Positions 9,838 through 18,239 of a DNA stretch of 64,000 bases are shown piece by piece. Both the position numbers and the translations under genes were made by a program. The stretch is from an uncultured bacterium. GTDB lineage: Bacteria; Pseudomonadota; Alphaproteobacteria; Sphingomonadales; Sphingomonadaceae. The notes under the pieces were generated by a model, which was not told the origin of the DNA, did no database searches, and saw only the letters and a program-made list of their open reading frames with translations. Each line of letters begins with the position of its first letter. Position 1 is the first letter of the stretch. The stretch is taken from positions 1 to 64,000 of the forward strand of contig CAISGR010000103.1 in NCBI GenBank assembly GCA_903884945.1. Reading direction: 5' to 3'.

Positions 9838-11501
9838 CATGCGCCGAAGCGCTGCTCGCCGTTGACGATGGTGCGCAAGACGGTGGCGTCAGTCAGGGTT
9901 TCCGGGTCGATCGCGAACAGGTCGCGGTCGAACACCACGAAGTCGGCGAGGAAGCCTGGTGCGATCGCGCCCATGCGATCGTCGCTGAAACCGGCATAGG
10001 CAGCCTCGTGGGTGTAGCCCCGCAATGCCTGGGCCAGCGAGACGCGCTCGTTGGGATACCAGCCGCCGGGGTTCTTGCCGTCCAGCGTCTCGCGCAGCAC
10101 CGCCGCTTTCAGACCGGTGAGCGGATCGAGCGGTGCAACCGGCCAGTCCGATCCCATGCAGACATGCGCGCCGGAGGCGACGAGGTCCTGAAAGGCATAG
10201 GTGCGCGTCAGCCGCTCGGGTCCGATGCGGTTGATCGCCCAGCGCCCGTCATCGATCGCATGATAGGGCTGGACCGAGGCGATCACATTCTGCCTCGCGA
10301 ACCGCGGAATCGCTGCCTTGCTGAGATGCTGGGCGTGCTCGATGCGGAAGCGGCGGTCGCGCCTGCCATTGGCCGCGGCCGCGGCCGCCATGGCGTCGAG
10401 GACGATGTCATTGGCCTCGTCGCCGATCGCATGGGCGGCCACCTGCAGCCCGGCCTTGTCGGCCGCGCCCAGCCAGGCGCGCAGGTCCTCGGGCCTGGTC
10501 ACCGTGATGCCGCGGGTCGTCGGATCGTCGAGATAGGGCTCGTAGAAGCGCGCCGTGCGCGATCCGAGCGAGCCGTCGAACACCACCTTGCACGCGCCCC
10601 AGCGCACCCAGTCGTCTCCCCGACCCTCGTGCCGGACGAGCGCGGCCGTACGCTCCCAGTCCTTCAGCGGGGTGAACGAATAGAAGCGCACGCCCGTCTC
10701 GCCGCGTGCGCGCAGGCGGCGGACCGAATCATGCGTCGTCCAGTTCAGTTCGGGGAGATGGACCTGAGTCACGCCCTTGCTGAGGCCGAGCTGGATGCCC
10801 CTGTGCACCGCCGCATCGATCTGGGCGTCGGTGGGCTGCGGGATCTTCGACAGGACGAAATCCTTTGCTGCGTCCTTCACGATGCCGGTCGGGTCGCCCC
10901 GGGCGTCGCGCATGATCACGCCGCCGGGGATATCGGGCGTGTCGCGATCGATGCCGACCAGTTTCAGCGCCAGCGCGTTGAGCGCGAGCATGTGCAGATC
11001 GTAGCGGACCACGGCGACCGGGGTGTCCGGCGTCACGGCATCGATCCAGTCATGGCTCGGCAAGGTACCACCCCAGCGATCGGCATCCCAGCTCCCGCCC
11101 AGCAGCCACTGGCCGGCCGGGAGCGCTTTCGCGGCCTCGGCGATGCGGCGGGTGAAGTCGGCCGGATCCTTCGCGTCGCGCAGGATCGGTTGCGACAGCG
11201 CGATCGAGCCAAGGGTGAAGTGGGTGTGGCTGTCGGTCAGGCCGGGCGTGACGAACGCGCCCTTCAGGTCGATGATCCGCGTCCGCGGCCCCGCCCTTGC
11301 ATCGACGGCGGCCCGGCCGATCGCGACCACCCGGCTGCCGATCACGCCGATCGCGTCGGTGCGCTCCGCCGGCCCGCGTCCGGTCCAGACAGCGCCATTG
11401 ATATAGGCGGCATCGAGCGTGCCGGCGGCCCGTGACCAGGCGTTGACCGGGAGGAGGAGTGCTGCACCGCCACCGAGCAGCATGCGGCGATCAAGCATCA
11501 T
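9837..11501 (-). CDS. Secreted amidohydrolase family protein (YtcJ/AepA-like)
   Basis: The 554-residue metal-dependent hydrolase belongs to the YtcJ/AepA branch of the amidohydrolase superfamily. The N-terminus MMLDRRMLLGGGAALLLP is a twin-arginine-like signal, so the enzyme is probably exported. The metal site begins with VTPGLTDSHTHFT near residue 80; later landmarks are QVAAHAIGDEAND, FRIEHAQHLS and MGSDWPVAPLDPL. The start at the first of two tandem ATGs has AAGG eight bases upstream. It is the second gene of a two-gene operon, ten bases after a small secreted protein. The substrate (amide, ester or ring compound) cannot be read from the sequence. A second member of this family lies at 61789. 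Confidence 0.88.
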   Translation of the reverse strand: MMLDRRMLLGGGAALLLPVNAWSRAAGTLDAAYINGAVWTGRGPAERTDAIGVIGSRVVAIGRAAVDARAGPRTRIIDLKGAFVTPGLTDSHTHFTLGSIALSQPILRDAKDPADFTRRIAEAAKALPAGQWLLGGSWDADRWGGTLPSHDWIDAVTPDTPVAVVRYDLHMLALNALALKLVGIDRDTPDIPGGVIMRDARGDPTGIVKDAAKDFVLSKIPQPTDAQIDAAVHRGIQLGLSKGVTQVHLPELNWTTHDSVRRLRARGETGVRFYSFTPLKDWERTAALVRHEGRGDDWVRWGACKVVFDGSLGSRTARFYEPYLDDPTTRGITVTRPEDLRAWLGAADKAGLQVAAHAIGDEANDIVLDAMAAAAAANGRRDRRFRIEHAQHLSKAAIPRFARQNVIASVQPYHAIDDGRWAINRIGPERLTRTYAFQDLVASGAHVCMGSDWPVAPLDPLTGLKAAVLRETLDGKNPGGWYPNERVSLAQALRGYTHEAAYAGFSDDRMGAIAPGFLADFVVFDRDLFAIDPETLTDATVLRTIVNGEQRFGA

Positions 11502-11511
11502 GCCCATCGCC

Positions 11512-11955
11512 TTACTGGCCCGCCCTGGCGGCATCGGGCTGGTCGATGCGCCTTTTGTCGAGTCGCGCCAGCCACTGTGTCGCGGTGAGCGGGCCATTGG
11601 TCTTCGTATCGGCGAGGCTGGCGATCGGTTCGCTGATCCGGGTGAAACAGGCTGGTCCGCTCTCCATGTTCAGTTCCTTTGACCTGGCTGCCATCCCGGC
11701 CTGTTGCGCGGCGGCAAGTTGAATGGTGCGCGCCGGCTTGAACAGCAGGATATCCGCGTCGGCGCGGGCGATGTCACGGATAAGGGCCTCCTGCTTGCCC
11801 GGGGCAAGTTTGAAAATCTCGAAATAGGCCTCGGGCCAGGGCGCATCGGCGGCGGCGACCTTGGGGGCCTCCGGTGCGGCGGCTTCCTCGGCGCACGCCG
11901 GCGCCGCCGCCAGCGCGAAGGCGAGCGTCATCGCGGAAAAGGGAATTTTCAACAT
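11512..11955 (-). CDS. Small secreted protein of unknown function
   Basis: The 147-residue protein has a clear signal peptide (LAFALAAAPACAEEA, cleavage near residue 22) and a mature part with YFEIFKLAPGKQEALIRDIA and ELNMESGPACFTRISEPIA. The phrase FKLAPGKQEALI is reminiscent of ferredoxin-like antibiotic-monooxygenase (ABM) folds, but I do not recognise a family. It is the first gene of the operon with the amidohydrolase, and the divergent promoter region upstream carries the TetR-type operator at 12062. The start is uncertain: the AGGAGG site is only two bases from the ATG, so the following TTG codon may be used instead. Confidence 0.65.
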   Translation of the reverse strand: MLKIPFSAMTLAFALAAAPACAEEAAAPEAPKVAAADAPWPEAYFEIFKLAPGKQEALIRDIARADADILLFKPARTIQLAAAQQAGMAARSKELNMESGPACFTRISEPIASLADTKTNGPLTATQWLARLDKRRIDQPDAARAGQ

Positions 11956-12061
11956 CACCTCCTGTCGGTTCGCGACAGCCTCGGCCGGCTGCGCTCCAAT
12001 GGGAACCTCCAGTTTCGCGACGCGGACCGGGCCACTGCGGCAGCCGGCAAGGATGATATTG

Positions 12062-12109
12062 ATATTGACATTGATGTTCAGATTGGCATATGAACATTAA
12101 TGTCAATAT
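12062..12109. promoter_or_regulatory. Large inverted repeat, probable TetR operator with promoter
   Basis: Two 19-base arms match at 18 positions across a 10-base spacer: TGACATTGATGTTCA at 12066-12080 and TGAACATTAATGTCA at 12091-12105, with outer ATAT extensions. The right arm contains the perfect palindrome ACATTAATGT. TTGACA (12065-12070) and TATGAA (12089-12094) are spaced 18 bases apart and could form the promoter of the PF10118 gene inside the repeat. Thirteen of fifteen bases of the arm recur in front of the TetR gene at 14082. Binding by that TetR protein is inference. Confidence 0.7.
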
Positions 12110-12124
12110 AACGGAGGCAATCCC

Positions 12125-12979
12125 ATGAGCCCCTCAACTCCTGCACCGACCAGTCATTCGATCCCCTTGCGGGATCTGCGCTTCAATCGCGAGCCGGCCG
12201 GCCATCCCCGGTGGTGGCATGGCGGCGATCCCGTCGCGACGGCCTTTTTCAACGCGCTGTCCTGCACGTTCCCGGCGGGCGAGAAATTCTTCATGGATAG
12301 CGTGCGGGCCTATCGGCGTACGGTCGATCCCGCGCTCCAGGCCCAGATCGGCGCGTTCATCGCGCAGGAATCGGTGCACAGCCGGGAGCATGCCCATTTC
12401 AACAAGCTCGCCGCGGATAGCGGCTATGACGTGGCGAAGCTCGAACGGCGCACCAAGCGGGTGCTCGACTTTGCCCGCACCCGCGGGAAGGAGCATCAGC
12501 TTGCCGCGACCTGTGCGCTTGAACATTTCACCGCCATCCTCGCCCACGCGCTGCTCGCAACCGGGGGGAGCGACCTTGCGGGCGCGCCGGAAGAAGCCGC
12601 CCGCCTGTGGGGCTGGCATGCGGTCGAGGAGATCGAGCACAAGGCGGTCGCCTATGACACCTTTTTCGCGGCAACGGCCCATTGGTCGCCAGCGCGGCGC
12701 TATTTCCTGCGCGTGCGCGCGATGCTAATCGCCACGCTGATCCTCGTCACGACCATGCGCGGCAACATGCGCGACCTGTATCGCGAGGATGGATTGAAGG
12801 GGCCGGGAATATGGCTGCGCACGATGCGATTCCTCTGGCGCCGGCCCGGGATATTGCGCCGCGTCTTCCCAGCCTATCTCACTTATTTCAGGCCGGGCTT
12901 TCACCCCTGGCAGCATGACGACCGGGGATTGCTCGCTGCGTCGCTGAAGCGCCTCGATCTCGCCGGAGCCGCCGCATGA
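12125..12979 (+). CDS. Predicted metal-dependent hydrolase (PF10118 family)
   Basis: The 284-residue protein resembles the PF10118 family. It is largely helical with a ferritin-like arrangement of acidic and histidine residues: AQESVHSREHAHF near residue 80, TCALEHFTAILAHAL near 125 and AVEEIEHKAVAYDTFF near 165. These could bind a di-metal centre. A hydrophobic helix, MLIATLILVTTM, lies near residue 200. GGAGG sits eight bases before the ATG. The gene overlaps the following DUF2147 gene by an ATGA junction. The operator-like inverted repeat ends 15 bases before the start, so expression is probably repressor controlled. The reaction is unknown. Confidence 0.85.
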   Translation: MSPSTPAPTSHSIPLRDLRFNREPAGHPRWWHGGDPVATAFFNALSCTFPAGEKFFMDSVRAYRRTVDPALQAQIGAFIAQESVHSREHAHFNKLAADSGYDVAKLERRTKRVLDFARTRGKEHQLAATCALEHFTAILAHALLATGGSDLAGAPEEAARLWGWHAVEEIEHKAVAYDTFFAATAHWSPARRYFLRVRAMLIATLILVTTMRGNMRDLYREDGLKGPGIWLRTMRFLWRRPGILRRVFPAYLTYFRPGFHPWQHDDRGLLAASLKRLDLAGAAA

Positions 12980-13392
12980 TGGCGGTGCTGGCGGCGGTCG
13001 CGCTGCTCGGTGCGGACGTGGCCGCCCCGCCCAGTCCGCTGATCGGACGGTGGCGGACGGAGAAGCGGAACGGGATCGTCGAACTCGCTCCCTGTGGCTC
13101 GGCGATCTGCGGAAAGGTGCTCGACGGCGCGCCGTTGCGCGCCAATCCGGATCAGCGCGATGTCCGGAATCGCGATGCGGCGCTTCGCGCGCGCCGGGTG
13201 ATGGGCTTGCGCGTGCTGGAAGGCTTCACCGGCGGTCCGCGGACATGGACCGGGGGGCCGATGTACGATCCCGATACCGGCGATGGGGCATCGAGCGGCT
13301 ATCTGACGCTGCTCAATCCCGATACCTTGCAGGTGAAGGGGTGCATCGTGGCCTTTTTGTGCCGCACCCAGACCTGGACGCGTATCCGCTGA
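12976..13392 (+). CDS. DUF2147 domain secreted protein
   Basis: The 138-residue protein has a short signal-like N-terminus (MMAVLAAVALLGADVAA) and a DUF2147 lipocalin-like domain: LIGRWRTEKRNGIVEL, then CGSAICGKVLDG, MYDPDTGDGASSGYLTL and a closing CRTQTWTR. Members are small periplasmic proteins of unknown role. It is translationally coupled to the PF10118 gene and converges with the TetR gene across 12 bases. Confidence 0.85.
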   Translation: MMAVLAAVALLGADVAAPPSPLIGRWRTEKRNGIVELAPCGSAICGKVLDGAPLRANPDQRDVRNRDAALRARRVMGLRVLEGFTGGPRTWTGGPMYDPDTGDGASSGYLTLLNPDTLQVKGCIVAFLCRTQTWTRIR

Positions 13393-13404
13393 TCGCGGAC
13401 CGGG

Positions 13405-14019
13405 TCAGCGCCCGGGCAGGATCAGGGACGGCAGGATCTGGGCGACCAGCCGCCGCCCGGCTTGCGCGTCGAGGCCCAGCATTTCCCGCAATTGGGGCCC
13501 GATCACGGCATCGCCGAACGCGCAGATCGCGATGAGCAGCACGATGCCGCGCATGCGATCGTCCGCCGCCGTGTCCTCGGCCAGCTTCTCCCGCACGGCG
13601 GCGACCAGATCGAGCACCGCCTGCCGGATCGGCTCGAGATGATCGGATTCGCGCGACAGGACCAGCCATGCGGCCAACTGGCCTGCGCCGCCCTCGTCGA
13701 ACGCGTCGAATACCTGATCCACCAGCATCGACGGCGCGGCGGAGTCGGTCTTCAGATGCGCCACCGCGTCGTCCAGCGCGCCGGCCAGATCCCGGATCAT
13801 CGACCCCATCAGGGCGCTCTGCAGGCCCTCTGCCGAACCGAAATGGTGGATGACATTGGTGTGCGACATACCGATTTCGCGACCGACATTGGCCAGCGTC
13901 ACCGATGCCGGCCCGCCTTCGAGCAGCAGCGACCGCGCAGCGGCCAGGCCTTCCTCGCGCGCTTCCCCGGCCTGCCGCTTGCGGCGTTTCGTGCGAAGCG
14001 GTTCGGCATTGGTCATCAT
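13405..14019 (-). CDS. TetR/AcrR family transcriptional regulator
   Basis: The 204-residue protein has an N-terminal helix-turn-helix (LLLEGGPASVTLANVGREIGMSHTNVIHHFGS, here split: SVTLANVGREIGMS, then HTNVIHHFG, around residues 38-63) and a helical ligand-binding half. The basic N-terminus KRRKRQAGEA is typical. A motif resembling the 12066 operator arm sits 62 bases before the start, suggesting autoregulation. The same motif in the amidohydrolase/PF10118 intergenic region makes those genes likely targets. The efflux operon lies immediately upstream in the same direction and may be co-regulated. The inducer is unknown. Two tandem ATGs are possible starts. Confidence 0.9.
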   Translation of the reverse strand: MMTNAEPLRTKRRKRQAGEAREEGLAAARSLLLEGGPASVTLANVGREIGMSHTNVIHHFGSAEGLQSALMGSMIRDLAGALDDAVAHLKTDSAAPSMLVDQVFDAFDEGGAGQLAAWLVLSRESDHLEPIRQAVLDLVAAVREKLAEDTAADDRMRGIVLLIAICAFGDAVIGPQLREMLGLDAQAGRRLVAQILPSLILPGR

Positions 14020-14081
14020 TCGGCTCCCGCCCGGCGCCTCGCGCCGAACCGCGCACCGTTAGTGGATCGGGGCACCGGGGA

Positions 14082-14096
14082 TCAACATCAACGTCA
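14082..14096 (-). promoter_or_regulatory. Operator-like motif in front of TetR gene
   Basis: On the minus strand this reads TGACGTTGATGTTGA, matching 13 of 15 bases of TGACATTGATGTTCA in the 12066 operator. It lies between the end of the HlyD gene and the start of the TetR gene. Autoregulation by the TetR protein is the simplest reading. Confidence 0.5.
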
Positions 14097-14126
14097 GGAT
14101 CGAAACGACGGCGTCGCCGGCTGCCG

Positions 14127-15425
14127 CTATGGCGCCGGCGGCGCGGCCGGGGGCGCCGGGGAATCCCAGATCACGGTGTCGCCCGGCTTCAGCCCGGACA
14201 GGATCTCGACGCCATCGGGGCCGACCTGGCCGATCTGCACCGTCACCGGGTGCCGGGCGCCGGTTCCGCGGTCGCGAACGAGGACAGTCGCGGCGGGCGC
14301 GGCCCCCTGGACGGCCTGTGGCGGGACGACCAGAGCCATAGGGTTCTGATAGGTGATGACGGCGATGCTCGCGCTCATCCCGATGCGCACCTGGAGCGCC
14401 TGGTCGGCAGTGAGCGGATCAAGCCGGGCGGTCGCGGTGAAGCTCGCCTTGCCGCCCGCAGCGCCCTCAGCCGAACTCGCCTCGCCTGCGATTCCGATGA
14501 TCTTGCCGGTCAGCGCGAAGCCATTGAAGCCCGGGCCGGTGATCGTGACGGCCTGGCCCGGCTTCAGCCGGTTCACATCCGCTTCGTCGAGCCGGAACGA
14601 GACGGCCAGTCCGCCGGACCGCGCGATGGTACCGATCAATTGGCCTTGTGACAGGCGAAGGCCGACATGGATCCCGCTGTCGGTGACGTCCGGGCGTACG
14701 CTCGGCGGCCGCACGATGATGCCCGCGTCCGACGCCCGCACGACAGCGGCGGCAAATTCCGCGTTCAGCCGGGCGAGGCGCGCGCGCGTGTTTTCGAGCT
14801 CGAGCGTCGCCACCCTGCGGTTGGCGCCCTCGCCGCGACGAAGCGCCACGCCGAGATCGTCGCGCGCGGCGGCGAGCGAGAGCCGTTGAGTGCGCAGCTG
14901 CTGGACCAGCCCATCATATTCGCTGCGCGCAACCAACCCGCGATCGAGCAGCGCCTTCGTCTCCTGCATCTTGCGCTCGGTGTCGCCCAGCTCGAACGTT
15001 GCCGAGGCGGCCGCGCGGCGCGCGCGCGATACCTCCGGCCCACTGGCCCAGTTGTCGATATCCGCGGCGTTCTGCGACGCCTTCAGATAGGCGCTCTCGG
15101 CTTCGTTGCGGCGCTGCTCCAGTTCGGAGACGTCGAGTTCGACGAGCACCTGTCCGGGCGTCACGCGCTCGCCATAGGCGAAACCCACTGACTTGACCGT
15201 CCCGTCGAACGGGGCGGTAATCCCGATCCCGTCGCCCGGGACGATCGTGCCGGTGAAACTGACCGAAGCGACGAAGGGGCGCCGTGCGACGACCAAGCTC
15301 TGCTCGGTAAGGCCCGCCCCGGTGGCGGGTGGCGCCGCGCCGCGCGGGACAAGCCACCACAAGGCGAGCAGGCTGATCGCCAGCGCGGCGAGCCACGTCG
15401 TGCGCCGGGCGCCGAGGCGCCGCAT
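14127..15425 (-). CDS. HlyD-family periplasmic adaptor (efflux membrane fusion protein)
   Basis: The 432-residue protein has one N-terminal membrane anchor (TWLAALAISLLALWWLVP, residues 9-26). A lipoyl half follows (TIVPGDGIGITAPFDGTVKSVGFAYGERV, here split: TIVPGDGIGITAPF, then DGTVKSVGFAYGERV), then a long alpha-helical hairpin from about residue 105 to 215 (EQRRNEAESAYLKASQNA and later TLELENTRARLARLNAEFA) and a C-terminal beta-barrel region. Such adaptors bridge an inner-membrane transporter and a TolC channel. It is the last gene of an ATPase, permease, TolC, HlyD operon, starting eight bases after the TolC stop. The cargo is unknown; MacB-type pumps export macrolides, lipopeptides or toxins. 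Confidence 0.9.
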   Translation of the reverse strand: MRRLGARRTTWLAALAISLLALWWLVPRGAAPPATGAGLTEQSLVVARRPFVASVSFTGTIVPGDGIGITAPFDGTVKSVGFAYGERVTPGQVLVELDVSELEQRRNEAESAYLKASQNAADIDNWASGPEVSRARRAAASATFELGDTERKMQETKALLDRGLVARSEYDGLVQQLRTQRLSLAAARDDLGVALRRGEGANRRVATLELENTRARLARLNAEFAAAVVRASDAGIIVRPPSVRPDVTDSGIHVGLRLSQGQLIGTIARSGGLAVSFRLDEADVNRLKPGQAVTITGPGFNGFALTGKIIGIAGEASSAEGAAGGKASFTATARLDPLTADQALQVRIGMSASIAVITYQNPMALVVPPQAVQGAAPAATVLVRDRGTGARHPVTVQIGQVGPDGVEILSGLKPGDTVIWDSPAPPAAPPAP

Positions 15426-15433
15426 GGCGCCGC

Positions 15434-16969
15434 TCAATCGTTCAGGTCGATGCGCCATGTGTCCAGGGTATTCCCGATCTGCTGATCCAGGGCGGTCAGC
15501 GCGTTGAGGTAGGTAATGCTGGCGGTCAACTCCTGGGTATCGGCCGCGCGCAGGTCGGTCTGGAACGACAGGACCTCGAAATTGGAGGCGCGGCCGACCT
15601 TGAGCTTCTCCTGTTCCAGTTCCAGTGCCTTTGCCGCCAGGTTCCGGGCGCGCCGCGCCGCCTCGAGCTGCTGCCAGTTCGCCTCCACCGTCTGGGCGGC
15701 GTCGCGGATTTGCGTCTCCACCGACTGGCAGAGATCCTGATAGCGCAATTCGGCGGTACGGATCGTGGTGGTTGCCTGGATCTCCCGCTGGCGCAACGAG
15801 GGGTCGCCGATCGGGATGTCGAGCTGCAGGCCGACGGCGTGATCGGTGCGCGGGTCGGTCTGTCCGAGCAGTGCGTCGTTCCCGCGCTGGCGCGAGATCG
15901 AACCGGTGACTGACAGGTTCCACAAGCGGTTGTTGCGCGCGACGATCAGCGCCTGGCGATCCTGCTCGAGCGCCTTGCGCTGGGCGAGGATGTCCATCCG
16001 TGAACTCAGGCCCAGGTCGATCACGGCGTCGAGGTCGATCGACATCTGCTCCGCCCGGATCGGATCGCCGGCCACGATATTGGTGCGCGGGTCGACCGCG
16101 AGCAGTTGCAGCAGCGAAAGCTGGGCGCTCGCCTTTTGCTGGCGTGCTTGCAGCACCGCCACTTCCTGGTTCGCCAGTCCCGATTCGGTCTGGACGATAT
16201 CGGCGGCGGCCATCCGGCCGGCGGCAATCAGGGCGCGATTGGTGTCCAGCAGGCTTTGCGTACGCTCCAGCGACAATTGGGCCAGCTGTACCTGCTGCTG
16301 CGCGCGCAGCAGGTCGCGATAGGCGAAAATGATCGCCGTGACGGTGTCGGAGACGGTCGACTTCAGCCTGAGATGGTTGATCTGTTCCTGCAGTCGGGCG
16401 ATCCGCACCGGTGCCAGCGTTACATCGAAACCGGCTCCGCGCAGGAGGGGCTGCGATATCGAGAAGGAGGTCGTGTCGGACAGGGCCCTCGATCCCCCGT
16501 CAAGGCGCTGGCGCCGGTCCCAGACAAGGCCCGCGCTCGCCCCGGTCGGGGCGAGCCAGGAGATGCTCGGCGTCATCGCGAGATCGGTCGAGGTAATGCC
16601 GCCGACGCGTTGGCGGACGAGATCGGCGGCGAGATCGATCCGCGGACGGAACAGGCTTTCGGCGACGACCAGGTCGAATTTCTGCGCCACGCGTTCGAGA
16701 TAGGCCGATTTGATCCCGCGATTGTCGCGCAGGCCGAGCGCGACTGCCTCGACAAGGCTGAGCGGGACAGGCTTGCCGCTGGGAACCGGCCGCGCCGGCG
16801 GGGACGGGAAGGGGGCGTCGGGCGCGACGCGCTGCGCGCTTGCATGCGGCATCAGGATCGTCTGGAATAGGAAGGCAGCAAGCAGAAGGAGAGAGGCATG
16901 AGGATGTTTGCGGCGGGCCTGGCCGCCCTTTCGCTCGCAGCTTGCGCCACGCCGCGCGAACTCCGGCAA
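15434..16969 (-). CDS. TolC-family outer-membrane efflux protein
   Basis: The protein has the two coiled-coil TolC repeats: LSLVEAVALGLRDNRGIKSA near its start, PISWLAPTGASAGLVWD-type beta strands, and DLCQSVETQIRDAAQTVEAN near the end. A signal peptide is visible as SLLLLAAFLFQTILMPHASAQ. There is no good ATG ahead of it in frame. The listed start is a TTG codon that gives a 512-codon gene with an unusually long basic leader; an internal ATG at 16852 would lose the signal peptide. A CTG start inside the Leu run or a sequencing frameshift cannot be excluded. It lies between the permease and HlyD genes of the efflux operon. A lipoprotein-like frame overlaps the 5' end on the other strand. Confidence 0.82.
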   Translation of the reverse strand: MPEFARRGASCERKGGQARRKHPHASLLLLAAFLFQTILMPHASAQRVAPDAPFPSPPARPVPSGKPVPLSLVEAVALGLRDNRGIKSAYLERVAQKFDLVVAESLFRPRIDLAADLVRQRVGGITSTDLAMTPSISWLAPTGASAGLVWDRRQRLDGGSRALSDTTSFSISQPLLRGAGFDVTLAPVRIARLQEQINHLRLKSTVSDTVTAIIFAYRDLLRAQQQVQLAQLSLERTQSLLDTNRALIAAGRMAAADIVQTESGLANQEVAVLQARQQKASAQLSLLQLLAVDPRTNIVAGDPIRAEQMSIDLDAVIDLGLSSRMDILAQRKALEQDRQALIVARNNRLWNLSVTGSISRQRGNDALLGQTDPRTDHAVGLQLDIPIGDPSLRQREIQATTTIRTAELRYQDLCQSVETQIRDAAQTVEANWQQLEAARRARNLAAKALELEQEKLKVGRASNFEVLSFQTDLRAADTQELTASITYLNALTALDQQIGNTLDTWRIDLND

Positions 16970-17080
16970 CCACCCGGCGGGCCGACCGTCGGCCAGCCCG
17001 TGGCCGTGCCCGATCTTCCCCGGTATCAGCAGCCTATTCCGCACGAAGCGCCTCGATCGGATCAAGCCGCGCCGCGGTGA
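16898..17080 (+). CDS. Possible small lipoprotein, antisense to efflux operon
   Basis: A 60-residue frame starts at an ATG behind AAGGAGA. It encodes a textbook lipoprotein signal, MRMFAAGLAALSLAAC, with lipobox LAAC, followed by a proline- and glutamine-rich tail (ELRQPPGGPTVGQPV). Codon third positions are mostly G or C as in real genes here. Against it: it lies antisense to the TolC 5' end and to the last 47 bases of the ABC permease, and no domain is recognisable. I list it because the start signals are better than those of the overlapping TolC gene. Confidence 0.42.
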   Translation: MRMFAAGLAALSLAACATPRELRQPPGGPTVGQPVAVPDLPRYQQPIPHEAPRSDQAAPR

Positions 17081-18239
17081 TCGCGGGATAGAGGCCGAAG
17101 GCGAGACCCACCAGGCCTGCGATGCCGGGGCCGAGGGGCAGGACGTAGAGGGCGAGGCTGAAGGTCCAGCCCGAGCTCCTGGCAGCGACGAAGGCGGCGA
17201 GGACACCCAGCAAGGCACCGACCGCGCCGCCGAGCACGGCGAGCACACCCGATTCGACCAGGAACATGGTCCGCAGGTCGCGGGGCGTCGCGCCGATCGC
17301 CGCGCGCAGGCCGATCTCGCGCCGCCGCTCCATCACGCTCATCAGCATGACGTTCATCACGCCGATTCCGCCGACCAGCAGCGAAATCGCGCCAATCGCG
17401 GCGAGCATGCGCGTGTGGACCGCCTTTTGTTCATTCATGGTCTTGATGATCAGGCGGGCATTGACGGTCTGGATCGCTGATGCCGGATTGGCCAGCGCCG
17501 CGCTGACTCGCGCTCCGACCGCATCGGCATCCACGCCCGGGCGCAGCCTGATCATCGCCACGTTCGGATCGGGGCCCGGCAAGGCGCGACGCGCGCACGC
17601 AAGCGGGATGAAGACTGCGTCATTATAGTCGGTCGGATTGAGCGATTCCATCACGGTTGGCCCGAGAATGCCGACGACGGTGAACACATAGGCGCCGACG
17701 CCCAGCCTGCTTCCCGGGAGCAGTTGGGCGCCCGGTGCCGACAGTTTCTGCGCAGCGCCGTCACCGACCAGCGCCACCAGCCCGCAATCGTCGATCGTGC
17801 CGAGCAGCCGGCCCCGGCGCAGCGGCAGCCGCGCCATGGCCGCGAGCGCCGGCGGCATCGCGATGATGCCCAGGTCGGCCTGCTGCGCGCCGGCGCTGAC
17901 GGGCAGCCGCCCGGTCGCCATCGGGGTGGCCAGCAGGATATCCGGATCGCGTCCGGGAAGCTGCTCGACCAGGGTGCGGTCCAGCCGGGCGGGCGCCTGC
18001 CCGGTCGGGGATGCCCGGACTTGCAGCATGTCGACGCCCATATTGACGAATAACTTCAGCGTTTCGAGCTGGGCGTTGTGGCCGATGTTCAGCATCGCGA
18101 CGATCGAGGCGGTGCCGATCATGATGCCCAGCAGCGCGAGGATCGAGCGTCGCCCCTGGGCGCGGAGATTTGCGAATGCCTCGCCGGCGATCTCGCGCAG
18201 GCTGACGCCCTGATGCTGGGCTGGACCGCCGCTGTTCAT
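17034..18239 (-). CDS. MacB-type ABC transporter permease
   Basis: The 401-residue protein has the FtsX/MacB architecture. A first membrane helix lies at about residues 30-55 (SILALLGIMIGTASIVAML), a large periplasmic domain covers about 60-270, and three C-terminal helices follow, with VGGIGVMNVMLMSVMERRRE and the closing DPIEALRAE. These permeases couple ATP hydrolysis to periplasmic efflux rather than moving cargo across the inner membrane. The ATG overlaps the ATPase stop in an ATGA junction. The membrane fusion and TolC components are encoded downstream. Confidence 0.92.
   Translation of the reverse strand: MNSGGPAQHQGVSLREIAGEAFANLRAQGRRSILALLGIMIGTASIVAMLNIGHNAQLETLKLFVNMGVDMLQVRASPTGQAPARLDRTLVEQLPGRDPDILLATPMATGRLPVSAGAQQADLGIIAMPPALAAMARLPLRRGRLLGTIDDCGLVALVGDGAAQKLSAPGAQLLPGSRLGVGAYVFTVVGILGPTVMESLNPTDYNDAVFIPLACARRALPGPDPNVAMIRLRPGVDADAVGARVSAALANPASAIQTVNARLIIKTMNEQKAVHTRMLAAIGAISLLVGGIGVMNVMLMSVMERRREIGLRAAIGATPRDLRTMFLVESGVLAVLGGAVGALLGVLAAFVAARSSGWTFSLALYVLPLGPGIAGLVGLAFGLYPAITAARLDPIEALRAE

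Noticed and set aside
12061..12110. Repeat read as a CRISPR-like or integrase core element
   Set aside because: Only two inverted arms at a promoter, no spacers and no recombinase gene; an operator explains it better.
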